A stretch of 52,274 nucleotides of DNA from Alphaproteobacteria bacterium (GTDB lineage Bacteria > Pseudomonadota > Alphaproteobacteria > Rhodospirillales > WMHbin7), in NCBI GenBank assembly GCA_015232335.1, contig JADFZV010000022.1, forward strand, positions 1 through 52,274. The letters run 5' to 3'. The position numbers and the translations under genes are program-made. The notes beneath the pieces were generated by a model. The model ran no database searches and had not been told where the DNA came from. It saw nothing but the letters and a program-made list of their open reading frames with translations. This document shows, one piece after another, positions 1 through 8,543 of the stretch (positions are counted from its first letter, which is position 1; each line of letters opens with the position of its first letter).

Positions 1-379
1 TTTCGATATCGTGACCCTGCGAAAGTTTTTCGCTCCACTCGACCAGCTTGACCACCAGGAAGGCCGCCCCGAACATTCCGGCCCCTCCCAGCCAGAGACG
101 TGCTTTCTGGCGCTGGTCACGCGACCTTGCATGAACGGCCCGGGCCGCGCACCAGCCGCTGGTGATCAGGAACATCGTATTCAAACCGCCCAGCCAGTAA
201 TCGAGTGCCGCTTGACCGGTGGCAAAAATTTCGGGCTTCAGGAAGCGCATAGCCATGAAGCCGATCAGGGCAAGGCCAAAGACCACCAGTTCACTGATGA
301 TCAGAATCCAAATCATGGGATTGCCCGGAAGGGCCGAAAGAGCGCCCCATTCGGCATTGTCCTTCAGCTTTGCATTCAT
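1..379 (-). CDS. norE: NorE, cytochrome c oxidase subunit III-like protein (partial, cut by window edge)
   Basis: The reading frame starts at ATG 379, directly after the norD stop codon (TGA then ATG), and runs off the left edge, so about 126 N-terminal residues are visible. It shows two hydrophobic helices: one near residues 16-37 and one around the GGLNTMFLITSG segment. This is the pattern of NorE/subunit III-like membrane proteins, which lie next to norCBQD in denitrifiers. NorE is not part of the catalytic NO reductase; it supports activity or assembly in the cytoplasmic membrane. The identification rests on position plus hydrophobic pattern, because the C-terminal part is missing. It is probably translationally coupled to norD. 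Confidence 0.75.
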   Translation of the reverse strand, partial: MNAKLKDNAEWGALSALPGNPMIWILIISELVVFGLALIGFMAMRFLKPEIFATGQAALDYWLGGLNTMFLITSGWCAARAVHARSRDQRQKARLWLGGAGMFGAAFLVVKLVEWSEKLSQGHDIE

Positions 380-2311
380 TCAGGCGGCGGCCAGATGCTG
401 GTAAAGGCGCGGCAAGGCCCCGGTCAGATGCGCCAGATGCGAAATGATGGCAAAGGAGCCGCGACCGAACAGATAGGGGAAATAGTCCTGGGCCTTGCGA
501 TCCACGGTGACGCCGAACACCTTATGGCCCAGAGCCCTGGCCTCGCGGATGGATTTGCGCGTATCATCCAGGCCATAGCGGCCCTCGTAATGATCGATAT
601 CGTTGGGCTTGCCATCCGTGATGACCAGCAGCAGGCGATGACGGTTGGGCCGCTGCTCCAACTGGGCCGAGGCATGTCGAACGGCAGCGCCGATGCGGGT
701 GTAATAGCCGGGCTTCAGGGCGCCGATGCGCTTGACCACCTGTTCCGAGAAATGCTCTTCGAATCCCTTGATGGTTTCCACCCTGACGCTGGTCCGCTTC
801 TTCGAGGTGAAGGTGAGGATGGAGAAACTGTCGCCGCAGGCTTCCAGAACATTGGCGAATACGGTCAGCGCCTCTTTCTCGACATCCAGCACGCGCCGGT
901 TCTCGATCCAGGCGTCGGTGGACAGCGAGGCATCGACCAGCACCACCACCGCCAGATCGCGTTCCTGCTTGCGGTGCTGAAGGTACACCCGCTCGGAGGC
1001 GTAGCCGCAGGCCTTGAGATCGGAAGAGGCGCGGACCAAAGCATCAATGTCCAACTCGCTGCCGTCGGGCTGGGCTCTTAGCAGAACCGGGCGATTGAGG
1101 AGTGCCTCAAACTGGCGGCGAATGCGCCGGATTCGCTTTTTCACGGACTCGTCGGCCACCCAACCCTCGCCTTCGAGCGGTGCTACAGAGGTAATGACAC
1201 GGCAGTAATCCTGGTGATAGTCGCGAAGGCGATAATCCCATTCCGGATAGAGATTTTCCCCGGTCAGATGGGCCAGATCGGCCGCGTTGGGGGCCAGATC
1301 GAGATCGATCTTCAGCTTGGTCGCTGGTTTGCGCCAATGCTTGCCCAGCGTCAGCACCTGAAGATCCTCGGCGGCCTTCTTGGCCTCCTCTTCGTCCATA
1401 TCGTCGGTGCTGCGATTGATCGCCATCATCTCGGCAAAGGACAGGATTTTTTCAAAGCGGTTGAGAATGAGCCCGTCCTTGCGGTCGGCATCCTTCATGT
1501 CCTGGCGCTCGGCCAGATAGCGCTTGGCGGACTCTTCGCTGTTCTTGCCGCTGGACCCGCCTTCCTCCGTCTCGCCGTCATCCGCCAATTCATCCTGAGG
1601 GGGGCGGATGAGCGCCTCGCCCCAGAGAGGAACCGGCAGGAAAGGCTTGTAGCCCGAGGATGCTTTCACCTGCTTAGGAAGCTGACCGTCTAGAACACAC
1701 GAAAATGGATGGTCCGGCGCAAGGGACGGCCCACCCAGAAGGGCTTCCACCAATTCATTCACGGCACGCTCGATTCCGTTCAAGGGGCGCTTGGGACGCA
1801 AAGAGCGTAAGGCCGCGCACAAAGCGGCATGACGCGCCGCAAGCCCCGGATAGGCCGCCAGCACCTGACGGCTGGCAGCACCCGCCCTTCTTAGAAAATC
1901 GAGATCGGCAAGCAATGGATCGGATTGAAGATCAGGGGGCTCCAGCGCTGTGAAATAGGCGGCCAGCCAGAAATACAAGGCGCGATTCAAGCCAGGATCG
2001 GGAAAATGATCAAGCCTTTCCGGAAGGGACAGGCTGCGCTCGTCACGGCTTGCCATGGACAGGCGCTCGCTATCCATGCCCAGACGCTGGCGCCAGGTCA
2101 GGCGATGCTCCGACGAGCGGCTGACGGCAGGAGCAAGACTTAAGCCCGGATCGCCCCCCAACCCGTGGAAGAAGACGGACAGCGAGGTTTGAACGGAGGC
2201 CAAGGTCACGCCAGCTTCCGGAAAACTCGGCCAACTGGCCTGCCCGGCGACCAGCCGGTTCCAGACCTTCCCGATCCTTTCCTCTACCTCAACGGCTTCC
2301 AGGAATTTCAT
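380..2311 (-). CDS. norD: NorD, VWA-domain NO reductase activation protein
   Basis: 643 residues. The N-terminal two thirds is helical with an acidic, charged central stretch. The C-terminal third is a von Willebrand factor A domain with a MIDAS motif (DASLS, about residue 455) and a downstream TDGKP loop. NorD works with the MoxR-type ATPase NorQ to activate the NorCB NO reductase, probably during metal insertion. Length and domain order match the family. The gene starts 12 bp after norQ ends and abuts norE, so it belongs to the norCBQDE operon. The long frame on the opposite strand over its 3' half is a GC-driven shadow. Confidence 0.93.
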   Translation of the reverse strand: MKFLEAVEVEERIGKVWNRLVAGQASWPSFPEAGVTLASVQTSLSVFFHGLGGDPGLSLAPAVSRSSEHRLTWRQRLGMDSERLSMASRDERSLSLPERLDHFPDPGLNRALYFWLAAYFTALEPPDLQSDPLLADLDFLRRAGAASRQVLAAYPGLAARHAALCAALRSLRPKRPLNGIERAVNELVEALLGGPSLAPDHPFSCVLDGQLPKQVKASSGYKPFLPVPLWGEALIRPPQDELADDGETEEGGSSGKNSEESAKRYLAERQDMKDADRKDGLILNRFEKILSFAEMMAINRSTDDMDEEEAKKAAEDLQVLTLGKHWRKPATKLKIDLDLAPNAADLAHLTGENLYPEWDYRLRDYHQDYCRVITSVAPLEGEGWVADESVKKRIRRIRRQFEALLNRPVLLRAQPDGSELDIDALVRASSDLKACGYASERVYLQHRKQERDLAVVVLVDASLSTDAWIENRRVLDVEKEALTVFANVLEACGDSFSILTFTSKKRTSVRVETIKGFEEHFSEQVVKRIGALKPGYYTRIGAAVRHASAQLEQRPNRHRLLLVITDGKPNDIDHYEGRYGLDDTRKSIREARALGHKVFGVTVDRKAQDYFPYLFGRGSFAIISHLAHLTGALPRLYQHLAAA

Positions 2312-2323
2312 GGCCGCAACCGA

Positions 2324-3130
2324 TCAGCCGAAGACGGCTTTCACCACTTCCAAAAGACCCGCCTTGATATCGGGATCGTCACTTAGGGGCTCGATGATGG
2401 CCGATTGAATGGCCTCGTTCCAACTCATTCCCGCAGCGATCAGTGTGGCGCAATAGACCAGAAGACGCGTCGAAACGCTTTCGTCCAGATCCTGGCCCTT
2501 CATGGCGCGCAGGCGCTCGGCCAAAACCACCAGCGATCTCGATTTTTCCTCGGACAAACCGCTTTCCCTGGCGACCACACCGGTTTCGATGTCGGGCGGC
2601 GGGAAATCGAATTCGATGGCGATGAAGCGTTGGCGGGTCGAGGGCTTCAACTGCTTCAGCACATTCTGGTAGCCGGGATTGTAGCTGACCACCAGCATGA
2701 AGTCATTGGGGGCTTCCAGAAGCTCGCCCGTGCGCTCCAGCGGCAGAAGACGCCGGTCATCGGTCAGGGGATGCAGAACGACGGTGACGTCCTTCCTGGC
2801 CTCGACCACTTCGTCCAGATAGCAGATGCCGCCCTGGCGAACCGCCTGGGTCAGCGGACCGTCGGTCCAAATGGTATCGCCGCCCTTCAACAGATAGCGC
2901 CCAGTCAGATCAGCCGCAGTCAGATCGTCGTGGCAGGAGACGGTGAACAGGGACCGCTTGAGCCTAGCCGCCATATGGGCGACGAAGCGCGTCTTGCCGC
3001 AGCCAGTCGGCCCCTTCAACAGCAAGGGCAAGTGGTGCTGATAGGCCAGTTCGAACAACCGGACTTCGTTGCCTACCGGCACATAAAAGGGAAGTTCAGT
3101 CTTAGCTGGGGAAAGGGCTTGCACGGACAC
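2324..3130 (-). CDS. norQ: NorQ, MoxR-type AAA+ ATPase for NO reductase activation
   Basis: 268 residues from a GTG start at 3130. This start is chosen because GGAGG lies eight bases upstream and because longer starts run back into norB. Walker A is GPTGCGKT at residues 40-47 and a Walker B-type LDEV follows. NorQ/CbbQ family ATPases act as ring-shaped chaperones that work with a VWA partner, here NorD, to bring the NorCB complex to its active form. It acts in the cytoplasm. Gene order norB-norQ-norD is standard for cNOR operons. It lies about 60 bp downstream of norB and is probably co-transcribed. Confidence 0.93.
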   Translation of the reverse strand: MSVQALSPAKTELPFYVPVGNEVRLFELAYQHHLPLLLKGPTGCGKTRFVAHMAARLKRSLFTVSCHDDLTAADLTGRYLLKGGDTIWTDGPLTQAVRQGGICYLDEVVEARKDVTVVLHPLTDDRRLLPLERTGELLEAPNDFMLVVSYNPGYQNVLKQLKPSTRQRFIAIEFDFPPPDIETGVVARESGLSEEKSRSLVVLAERLRAMKGQDLDESVSTRLLVYCATLIAAGMSWNEAIQSAIIEPLSDDPDIKAGLLEVVKAVFG

Positions 3131-3192
3131 GGGAGCAACCTCCAAAAAAATCGGGGGCGGCCAGAAGACCGCCCCCGTCGCATCAGCTACGC

Positions 3193-5011
<1,819 letters not shown>

Positions 5012-5109
5012 GTCGGCTCCTTCAACTCTTTCCGAAATGATTGAAATGGCGAAATCGCTAGAGTCCCGCCCATCCGGGCCATAACTACGCGCCTTGGTCG
5101 GGAATAACC

Positions 5110-5123
5110 TTAACCTTGGTCAA
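5110..5123 (-). promoter_or_regulatory. Candidate Nnr/Dnr-type box upstream of norC
   Basis: On the minus strand this reads TTGACCAAGGTTAA, matching TTGAT-N4-ATCAA at 7 of 10 positions. Its centre is about 105 bp upstream of the norC start. A possible -10 element follows at a distance suiting class II activation. The TTGACCAA half is shared with boxes at 5500-5513 and 5611-5624. Confidence 0.5.
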
Positions 5124-5132
5124 GCAACGGAA

Positions 5133-5441
5133 TCACCCGCTGCTCCAGGCCCGTGGGCGGCGCATTCCCGCGATTTTGCAGGCCTGTTGCACATAGCCAT
5201 AAGGAAACAATTCGAACACGCGATTGCGTCCCGCCCCCCGCTTCTGGCTCAAATACCTCATGACGTGGCGCACATCGGGGGCGACTCGATGATCACGCAG
5301 ATGGTCGCGCATGAAACCCATGACCTCCCAATGCTCATCTGTGAGCAAGATGCCCTCGCGCCTTGCCAGTTCCATGGCAATCTCGGCGTTCCAGTCATCG
5401 GGCTCCAGCAAATAGCCCTCGGCATCGGTTTCGACCTGCAT
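5133..5441 (-). CDS. DsrC/TusE/RspA-superfamily protein lacking the penultimate cysteine
   Basis: 102 residues from ATG 5441, chosen because CGGAG lies about eight bases upstream; a GTG thirty bases earlier has no ribosome site. The sequence has the DsrC/TusE fold signature: EPDDWN near the N-terminus, a central TDEHWEVMGFMRDHL segment, and the C-terminal arm ELFPYGYVQQACKIAG. DsrC proteins carry two arm cysteines, one inside the arm and one next to last. Here the inner one is present (QACKIAG), but the tail ends RPRAWSSG, so the penultimate cysteine is gone. It is therefore not a normal sulfur-transfer TusE or DsrC and may be regulatory. It sits between norC and the Crp/Fnr gene with its own TTGAC-type box. 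Confidence 0.8.
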   Translation of the reverse strand: MQVETDAEGYLLEPDDWNAEIAMELARREGILLTDEHWEVMGFMRDHLRDHRVAPDVRHVMRYLSQKRGAGRNRVFELFPYGYVQQACKIAGMRRPRAWSSG

Positions 5442-5499
5442 GGCTTCACTCCGCTCATGAAACATGCGCACATTCTAATTTTCAAAAACTGCTGGTGAT

Positions 5500-5513
5500 A
5501 TGACGTTGGTCAA
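5500..5513 (-). promoter_or_regulatory. Candidate Nnr/Dnr-type box upstream of the DsrC-like gene
   Basis: The minus strand reads TTGACCAACGTCAT, differing at only two positions from the box before the Crp/Fnr gene (5611-5624). It is centred about 65 bp upstream of the chosen start codon. A perfect TTGATCAA palindrome lies nearby at 5533-5540. Confidence 0.4.
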
Positions 5514-5610
5514 GCGCGTCACACGAGTGGGTTTGATCAATCCAGGGATACGAACAAGGAAGCGCATGAGCTTCTTTCCAGGTCGTTCCTGACAAGCCGG
5601 CATGACCGCC

Positions 5611-5624
5611 TTGACCAACATCAA
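5611..5624 (+). promoter_or_regulatory. Nnr/Dnr/Fnr-type box upstream of the Crp/Fnr regulator
   Basis: TTGACCAACATCAA matches the Fnr-family consensus TTGAT-N4-ATCAA at 9 of 10 positions. It is centred about 68 bp upstream of the regulator start at 5686, which suggests autoregulation or control by a related factor. Confidence 0.6.
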
Positions 5625-5685
5625 TTCGCTGCCCGACCATTTAACTTAGCCTCGCATAGGCCTTTCGGTCTTGGAGTGCCCAAGG

Positions 5686-6432
5686 ATGGATGCGGATCTT
5701 TGTCGTGGCGCCCGGCATTCAAAAGAAATGCATGAACGCTCCATTGCAGCGGAGGACTTTGCCGCCTTCGCTCATTTACCTCTTTTCAGCACGCTTGATG
5801 CGGATTGCCTGCGCAAGGTAACAGCAGAAGGCAAGATCGTTCGCTATCAGCGCGGCGACATTCTGTTTGGCCAGGGCGAAGAGGCGAACTGGCTGCATAT
5901 TCTGATTGATGGTCAAGTCGGCCTTACCGGCTCGGTCAGCGGCAGCGAGGAAACCATTGTCGCCATCTTGAAGAGCGGGGACGTATTCATTGCCGCCGCC
6001 GTTTTGACTGGAAAACCCTATCTGATGGGAGCAAAGACCCTGACGGCCTCGCGGCTGCTGATGCTTCCCAGCGGCCGACTATTGAGCGATCTGCGAGAAA
6101 ATCCCGACTTTGCCCTGGCCATGCTGACCTCGCTCTCAAAAAATTTCCGTTCACTGGTCCTTGAGGTCAAGGACCTCAAGCTGAAGTCGGCCAGCCAGCG
6201 TTTGGCCCTTTATTTGATGAGCCTGACACCCAAGCGCGAGGGATCGACCATCCTTCACCTGCCTCACAACAAAATCCTGATAGCCGGGCGAGTCGGCGTA
6301 CGTCCGGAAACGCTGTCCAGAGTATTCCTGGCCATCAAGAAGGAAGGCGTGGTCAGCGAGAATCAGACCGTTGCCATCACCGACTTGAAGCGGCTGGCCG
6401 ATTTCTGCATGGAAGGCGACGAAATCATTTAG
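5686..6432 (+). CDS. Crp/Fnr-family transcriptional regulator (NnrR/Dnr-like)
   Basis: 248 residues from ATG 5686, preceded by GGAG; a TTG at 5671 is an alternative start. An N-terminal cyclic-nucleotide-type beta-barrel (GDILFGQGEEANWLHILIDG region) leads through a dimerisation helix to a C-terminal winged helix. The recognition helix contains PETLSR around residue 207. The E-x-x-S-R pattern is that of Fnr-like proteins that contact TTGAT half sites. There is no N-terminal cysteine cluster for an iron-sulfur centre, so an oxygen-sensing FNR role is unlikely. Position between norC and nnrS points to an NO-responsive NnrR/Dnr-type activator. Whether it binds haem cannot be read from the sequence. 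Confidence 0.88.
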   Translation: MDADLCRGARHSKEMHERSIAAEDFAAFAHLPLFSTLDADCLRKVTAEGKIVRYQRGDILFGQGEEANWLHILIDGQVGLTGSVSGSEETIVAILKSGDVFIAAAVLTGKPYLMGAKTLTASRLLMLPSGRLLSDLRENPDFALAMLTSLSKNFRSLVLEVKDLKLKSASQRLALYLMSLTPKREGSTILHLPHNKILIAGRVGVRPETLSRVFLAIKKEGVVSENQTVAITDLKRLADFCMEGDEII

Positions 6433-6444
6433 CGTCTGTCCGGT

Positions 6445-6458
6445 TTAACCATCATCAA
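6445..6458 (+). promoter_or_regulatory. Candidate Nnr/Dnr-type box upstream of nnrS
   Basis: TTAACCATCATCAA matches TTGAT-N4-ATCAA at 8 of 10 positions, with a perfect right half. Its centre lies 41-42 bp upstream of ATG 6493. A class II activator at this site would place the transcription start at or very near the start codon. Confidence 0.4.
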
Positions 6459-6492
6459 GGTGGCATTCTTTCAGGCCCGCCATTCTAACGTC

Positions 6493-7707
6493 ATGTCGCC
6501 TCCTGAATTGTTCCAACTAGATCCCAAGACGGCTCCGCCCCCGCCTTACCCTGTGATTCTGGCAAAGGGCTTTCGCATCTTTTTTTTCGCTGCAGGCCTT
6601 GCTGCCATGCTGCTGCTTCCCCTTTGGCTGCTGATCTTCACCGGAAAGCTCGATCTTGCCACCCGCCTGGGCGGCGCGGCCTGGCATGGCCATGAAATGC
6701 TTTACGGCTACGCCTTTGCTGTGATCGCCGGATTTCTTCTGACCGCCGTCTATAACTGGGTTGGAAAGCCGCATCTGAGCGGCTGGAAGCTGGGAGCCCT
6801 GGCCGGGCTTTGGGCACTGGGCCGCCTGATCATGCTTTGCAGCGATGCTCTGCCCGTCTGGCTGGTCGGCATCGTCGACATCGCCTTTCTGCCGGTTCTG
6901 ACGGCGGTGCTGGCGCCGCCTTTGATCAAGGCGAAGAACTGGCCCAATCTTGGCTTCATGGGCCTGCTGTTGCTGGCATCGGCCTACAATCTGGCCTTTC
7001 ATCTGGACAAGGCGGGCATCGTCGATCTGGGCGGCTCACTGTCGCTGTTGACCGCCAGCGTTGAAATTCTTGTCGTCTTTGTGGTCGTGCTGACCGGACG
7101 CGTCATGGTGATGTTCACCGAGAACGGCATTCCCGGCACCAAAACCAGAAAAATCAAATGGGTCGAATTTTTGGCGCTGCCCTCGGCAGGCGCTTTCGTC
7201 GTTTTCGATCTGTTGCCCTTTGCCTGGGCGACCATCGCGGCAAGCCTTCTGGCCTTTGTGGCGGCGTTTATTCACGCCCTTCGTTTATCGGGGTGGCAGA
7301 GCCTGCGAACCCTGAAAACGCCGCTGGTCTGGGTTCTGCATGCCGGATATGCTCTCCTGATTGCCGCCCTGGTTGCCAAGGGCTTGGCCAATCTGGGGCA
7401 CCTGCCGCCTTCTGTCGCTCTTCACGCCTTTACCGTCGCCACGCTGGGCCCCATCACGCTGGGCATGATGTCGCGCATCGGCCTTGGCCATACCGGACGC
7501 ATGATCAAGGTGCCGCCACACATGGCCGCAGCCTTCGCCCTGGTTATCGCTGCGGGGTTGATCCGCGCCGCAGCCCCGCTGACGTCCGCCTTTTACATGG
7601 AGATGGTTTTGCTGTCGGGCCTGGGCTGGACAGTGGCCTTCGCCCTGTTCACCTTCAGCTATTTTCCGGTACTTTCGTCACCCCGCGTCGATGGACAGGC
7701 GGGGTGA
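6493..7707 (+). CDS. nnrS: NnrS family membrane protein
   Basis: 404 residues from ATG 6493, with about twelve hydrophobic helices. NnrS proteins are haem- and copper-containing membrane proteins found with NO reductase genes that help cells withstand nitrosative stress. Family features visible are the WHGHEMLYGYAFAVIAGFL segment near residue 70, a WALGR-type segment, and HAFTVATLGPITLGMM followed by MSRIGLGHTGR towards the C-terminus. The start is uncertain: a GTG at 6460 is in frame, but neither start has a convincing Shine-Dalgarno. A strong hairpin overlaps the stop codon and probably ends transcription. Confidence 0.92.
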   Translation: MSPPELFQLDPKTAPPPPYPVILAKGFRIFFFAAGLAAMLLLPLWLLIFTGKLDLATRLGGAAWHGHEMLYGYAFAVIAGFLLTAVYNWVGKPHLSGWKLGALAGLWALGRLIMLCSDALPVWLVGIVDIAFLPVLTAVLAPPLIKAKNWPNLGFMGLLLLASAYNLAFHLDKAGIVDLGGSLSLLTASVEILVVFVVVLTGRVMVMFTENGIPGTKTRKIKWVEFLALPSAGAFVVFDLLPFAWATIAASLLAFVAAFIHALRLSGWQSLRTLKTPLVWVLHAGYALLIAALVAKGLANLGHLPPSVALHAFTVATLGPITLGMMSRIGLGHTGRMIKVPPHMAAAFALVIAAGLIRAAAPLTSAFYMEMVLLSGLGWTVAFALFTFSYFPVLSSPRVDGQAG

Positions 7708-7725
7708 CGGTCTTTCTTCGTTATT
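7677..7725 (+). terminator. Hairpin terminator overlapping the nnrS stop codon
   Basis: A ten-base perfect stem, GTCACCCCGC (7677-7686) with GCGGGGTGAC (7699-7708), encloses a 12-base loop and is followed by a T-rich run (GGTCTTTCTTCG). The nnrS stop TGA lies within the right arm. It sits between convergent genes and could serve nnrS. Confidence 0.6.
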
Positions 7726-8464
7726 TCATCTTCTTGCTTCTGGCGTCGCTCACCCACTGGCGCAGGCTGGCCTCGGGCACGGCGCCGGGAATGATGTGAT
7801 CGCCCATGATGAATCCCGGTGTGCCGCGAATGCCCAGGGATTCGGCCAGTTCCATATTGGACTTCAAGACCTTTGCCACGTCCTCCGAGGCCATGTCCTT
7901 CTTCAGCCGGTCGGGATCGATTCCCACCTCCTTGGCCAGAGACATGACGACGTCCTCGCCAAAGCCGCCCTTGTGGCGCATCAGCACGTCTTGGAACTCG
8001 GTATATTTCTTCTGCTTGACGGAGGCCAGCGCCGCCCGGGCGGCATAAACCGATTCGGCGCCCAGCACGGGCAGGTCCTTGTAGACCAGTTTGATCTTGC
8101 CGTCGTCCTTGACGACGCGCATCACGGCATCATGCACCGACTTGCAATAGCCGCAGCGGTAATCGAAAAATTCGACCAACGTCACGTCGCCCTTGGCATT
8201 GCCGCCGACCGGCGAATTGGGGTCCTCGAAGATGTCCTTCTTGCGGGCCACCAGCAGCTTCTTGGCCTCGGCCTCGCTTTGCAGGCGCTGCTTTTCCTCT
8301 AGTGCCTGAATGGCGTCCGCAATCAGTTCGGGATTTTCCATCAGCGTTTCCCGAAGGATCTTCTTAACCTGCTCGGCCTGCTTGGGGCTGAGCTTATCCT
8401 CGGCGGCGTAAAGAGGCAGGCTGATCAAAGAGGCGAGAAGCAGGCAGGCAAGAAAGCGGCGCAT
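7721..8464 (-). CDS. Exported DsbA-family thiol:disulfide protein (ScsC/BdbD-like)
   Basis: 247 residues. A signal peptide (RR then a hydrophobic stretch, cleavage after about residue 21, LYA-AED) leads into a charged helical region and then a thioredoxin-fold domain with active site CGYC (C104, C107) and a cis-proline loop RGTPGF. It should act in the periplasm on protein disulfides. The extra N-terminal helical segment before the catalytic domain resembles that which oligomerises ScsC-type proteins, so disulfide isomerase or reductase activity is possible. It converges on nnrS with only a short gap. The electron partner is not in the window. Confidence 0.87.
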   Translation of the reverse strand: MRRFLACLLLASLISLPLYAAEDKLSPKQAEQVKKILRETLMENPELIADAIQALEEKQRLQSEAEAKKLLVARKKDIFEDPNSPVGGNAKGDVTLVEFFDYRCGYCKSVHDAVMRVVKDDGKIKLVYKDLPVLGAESVYAARAALASVKQKKYTEFQDVLMRHKGGFGEDVVMSLAKEVGIDPDRLKKDMASEDVAKVLKSNMELAESLGIRGTPGFIMGDHIIPGAVPEASLRQWVSDARSKKMK

Positions 8465-8543
8465 CGGAAGGTTCCTGTCAAAGGGCGAAGGGGAGGCATC
8501 ATGGCGGCTTGACGCCAGTTGGGCAACCTTCTAAGCCAAAGGA

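Noticed and set aside
11..1081. A 356-codon plus-strand frame over norE/norD
   Set aside because: It is antisense to norD and norE, both supported by domain motifs and operon order.
5686..6432. Oxygen-sensing FNR
   Set aside because: There is no N-terminal cysteine cluster for a [4Fe-4S] centre; NO context fits NnrR/Dnr better.
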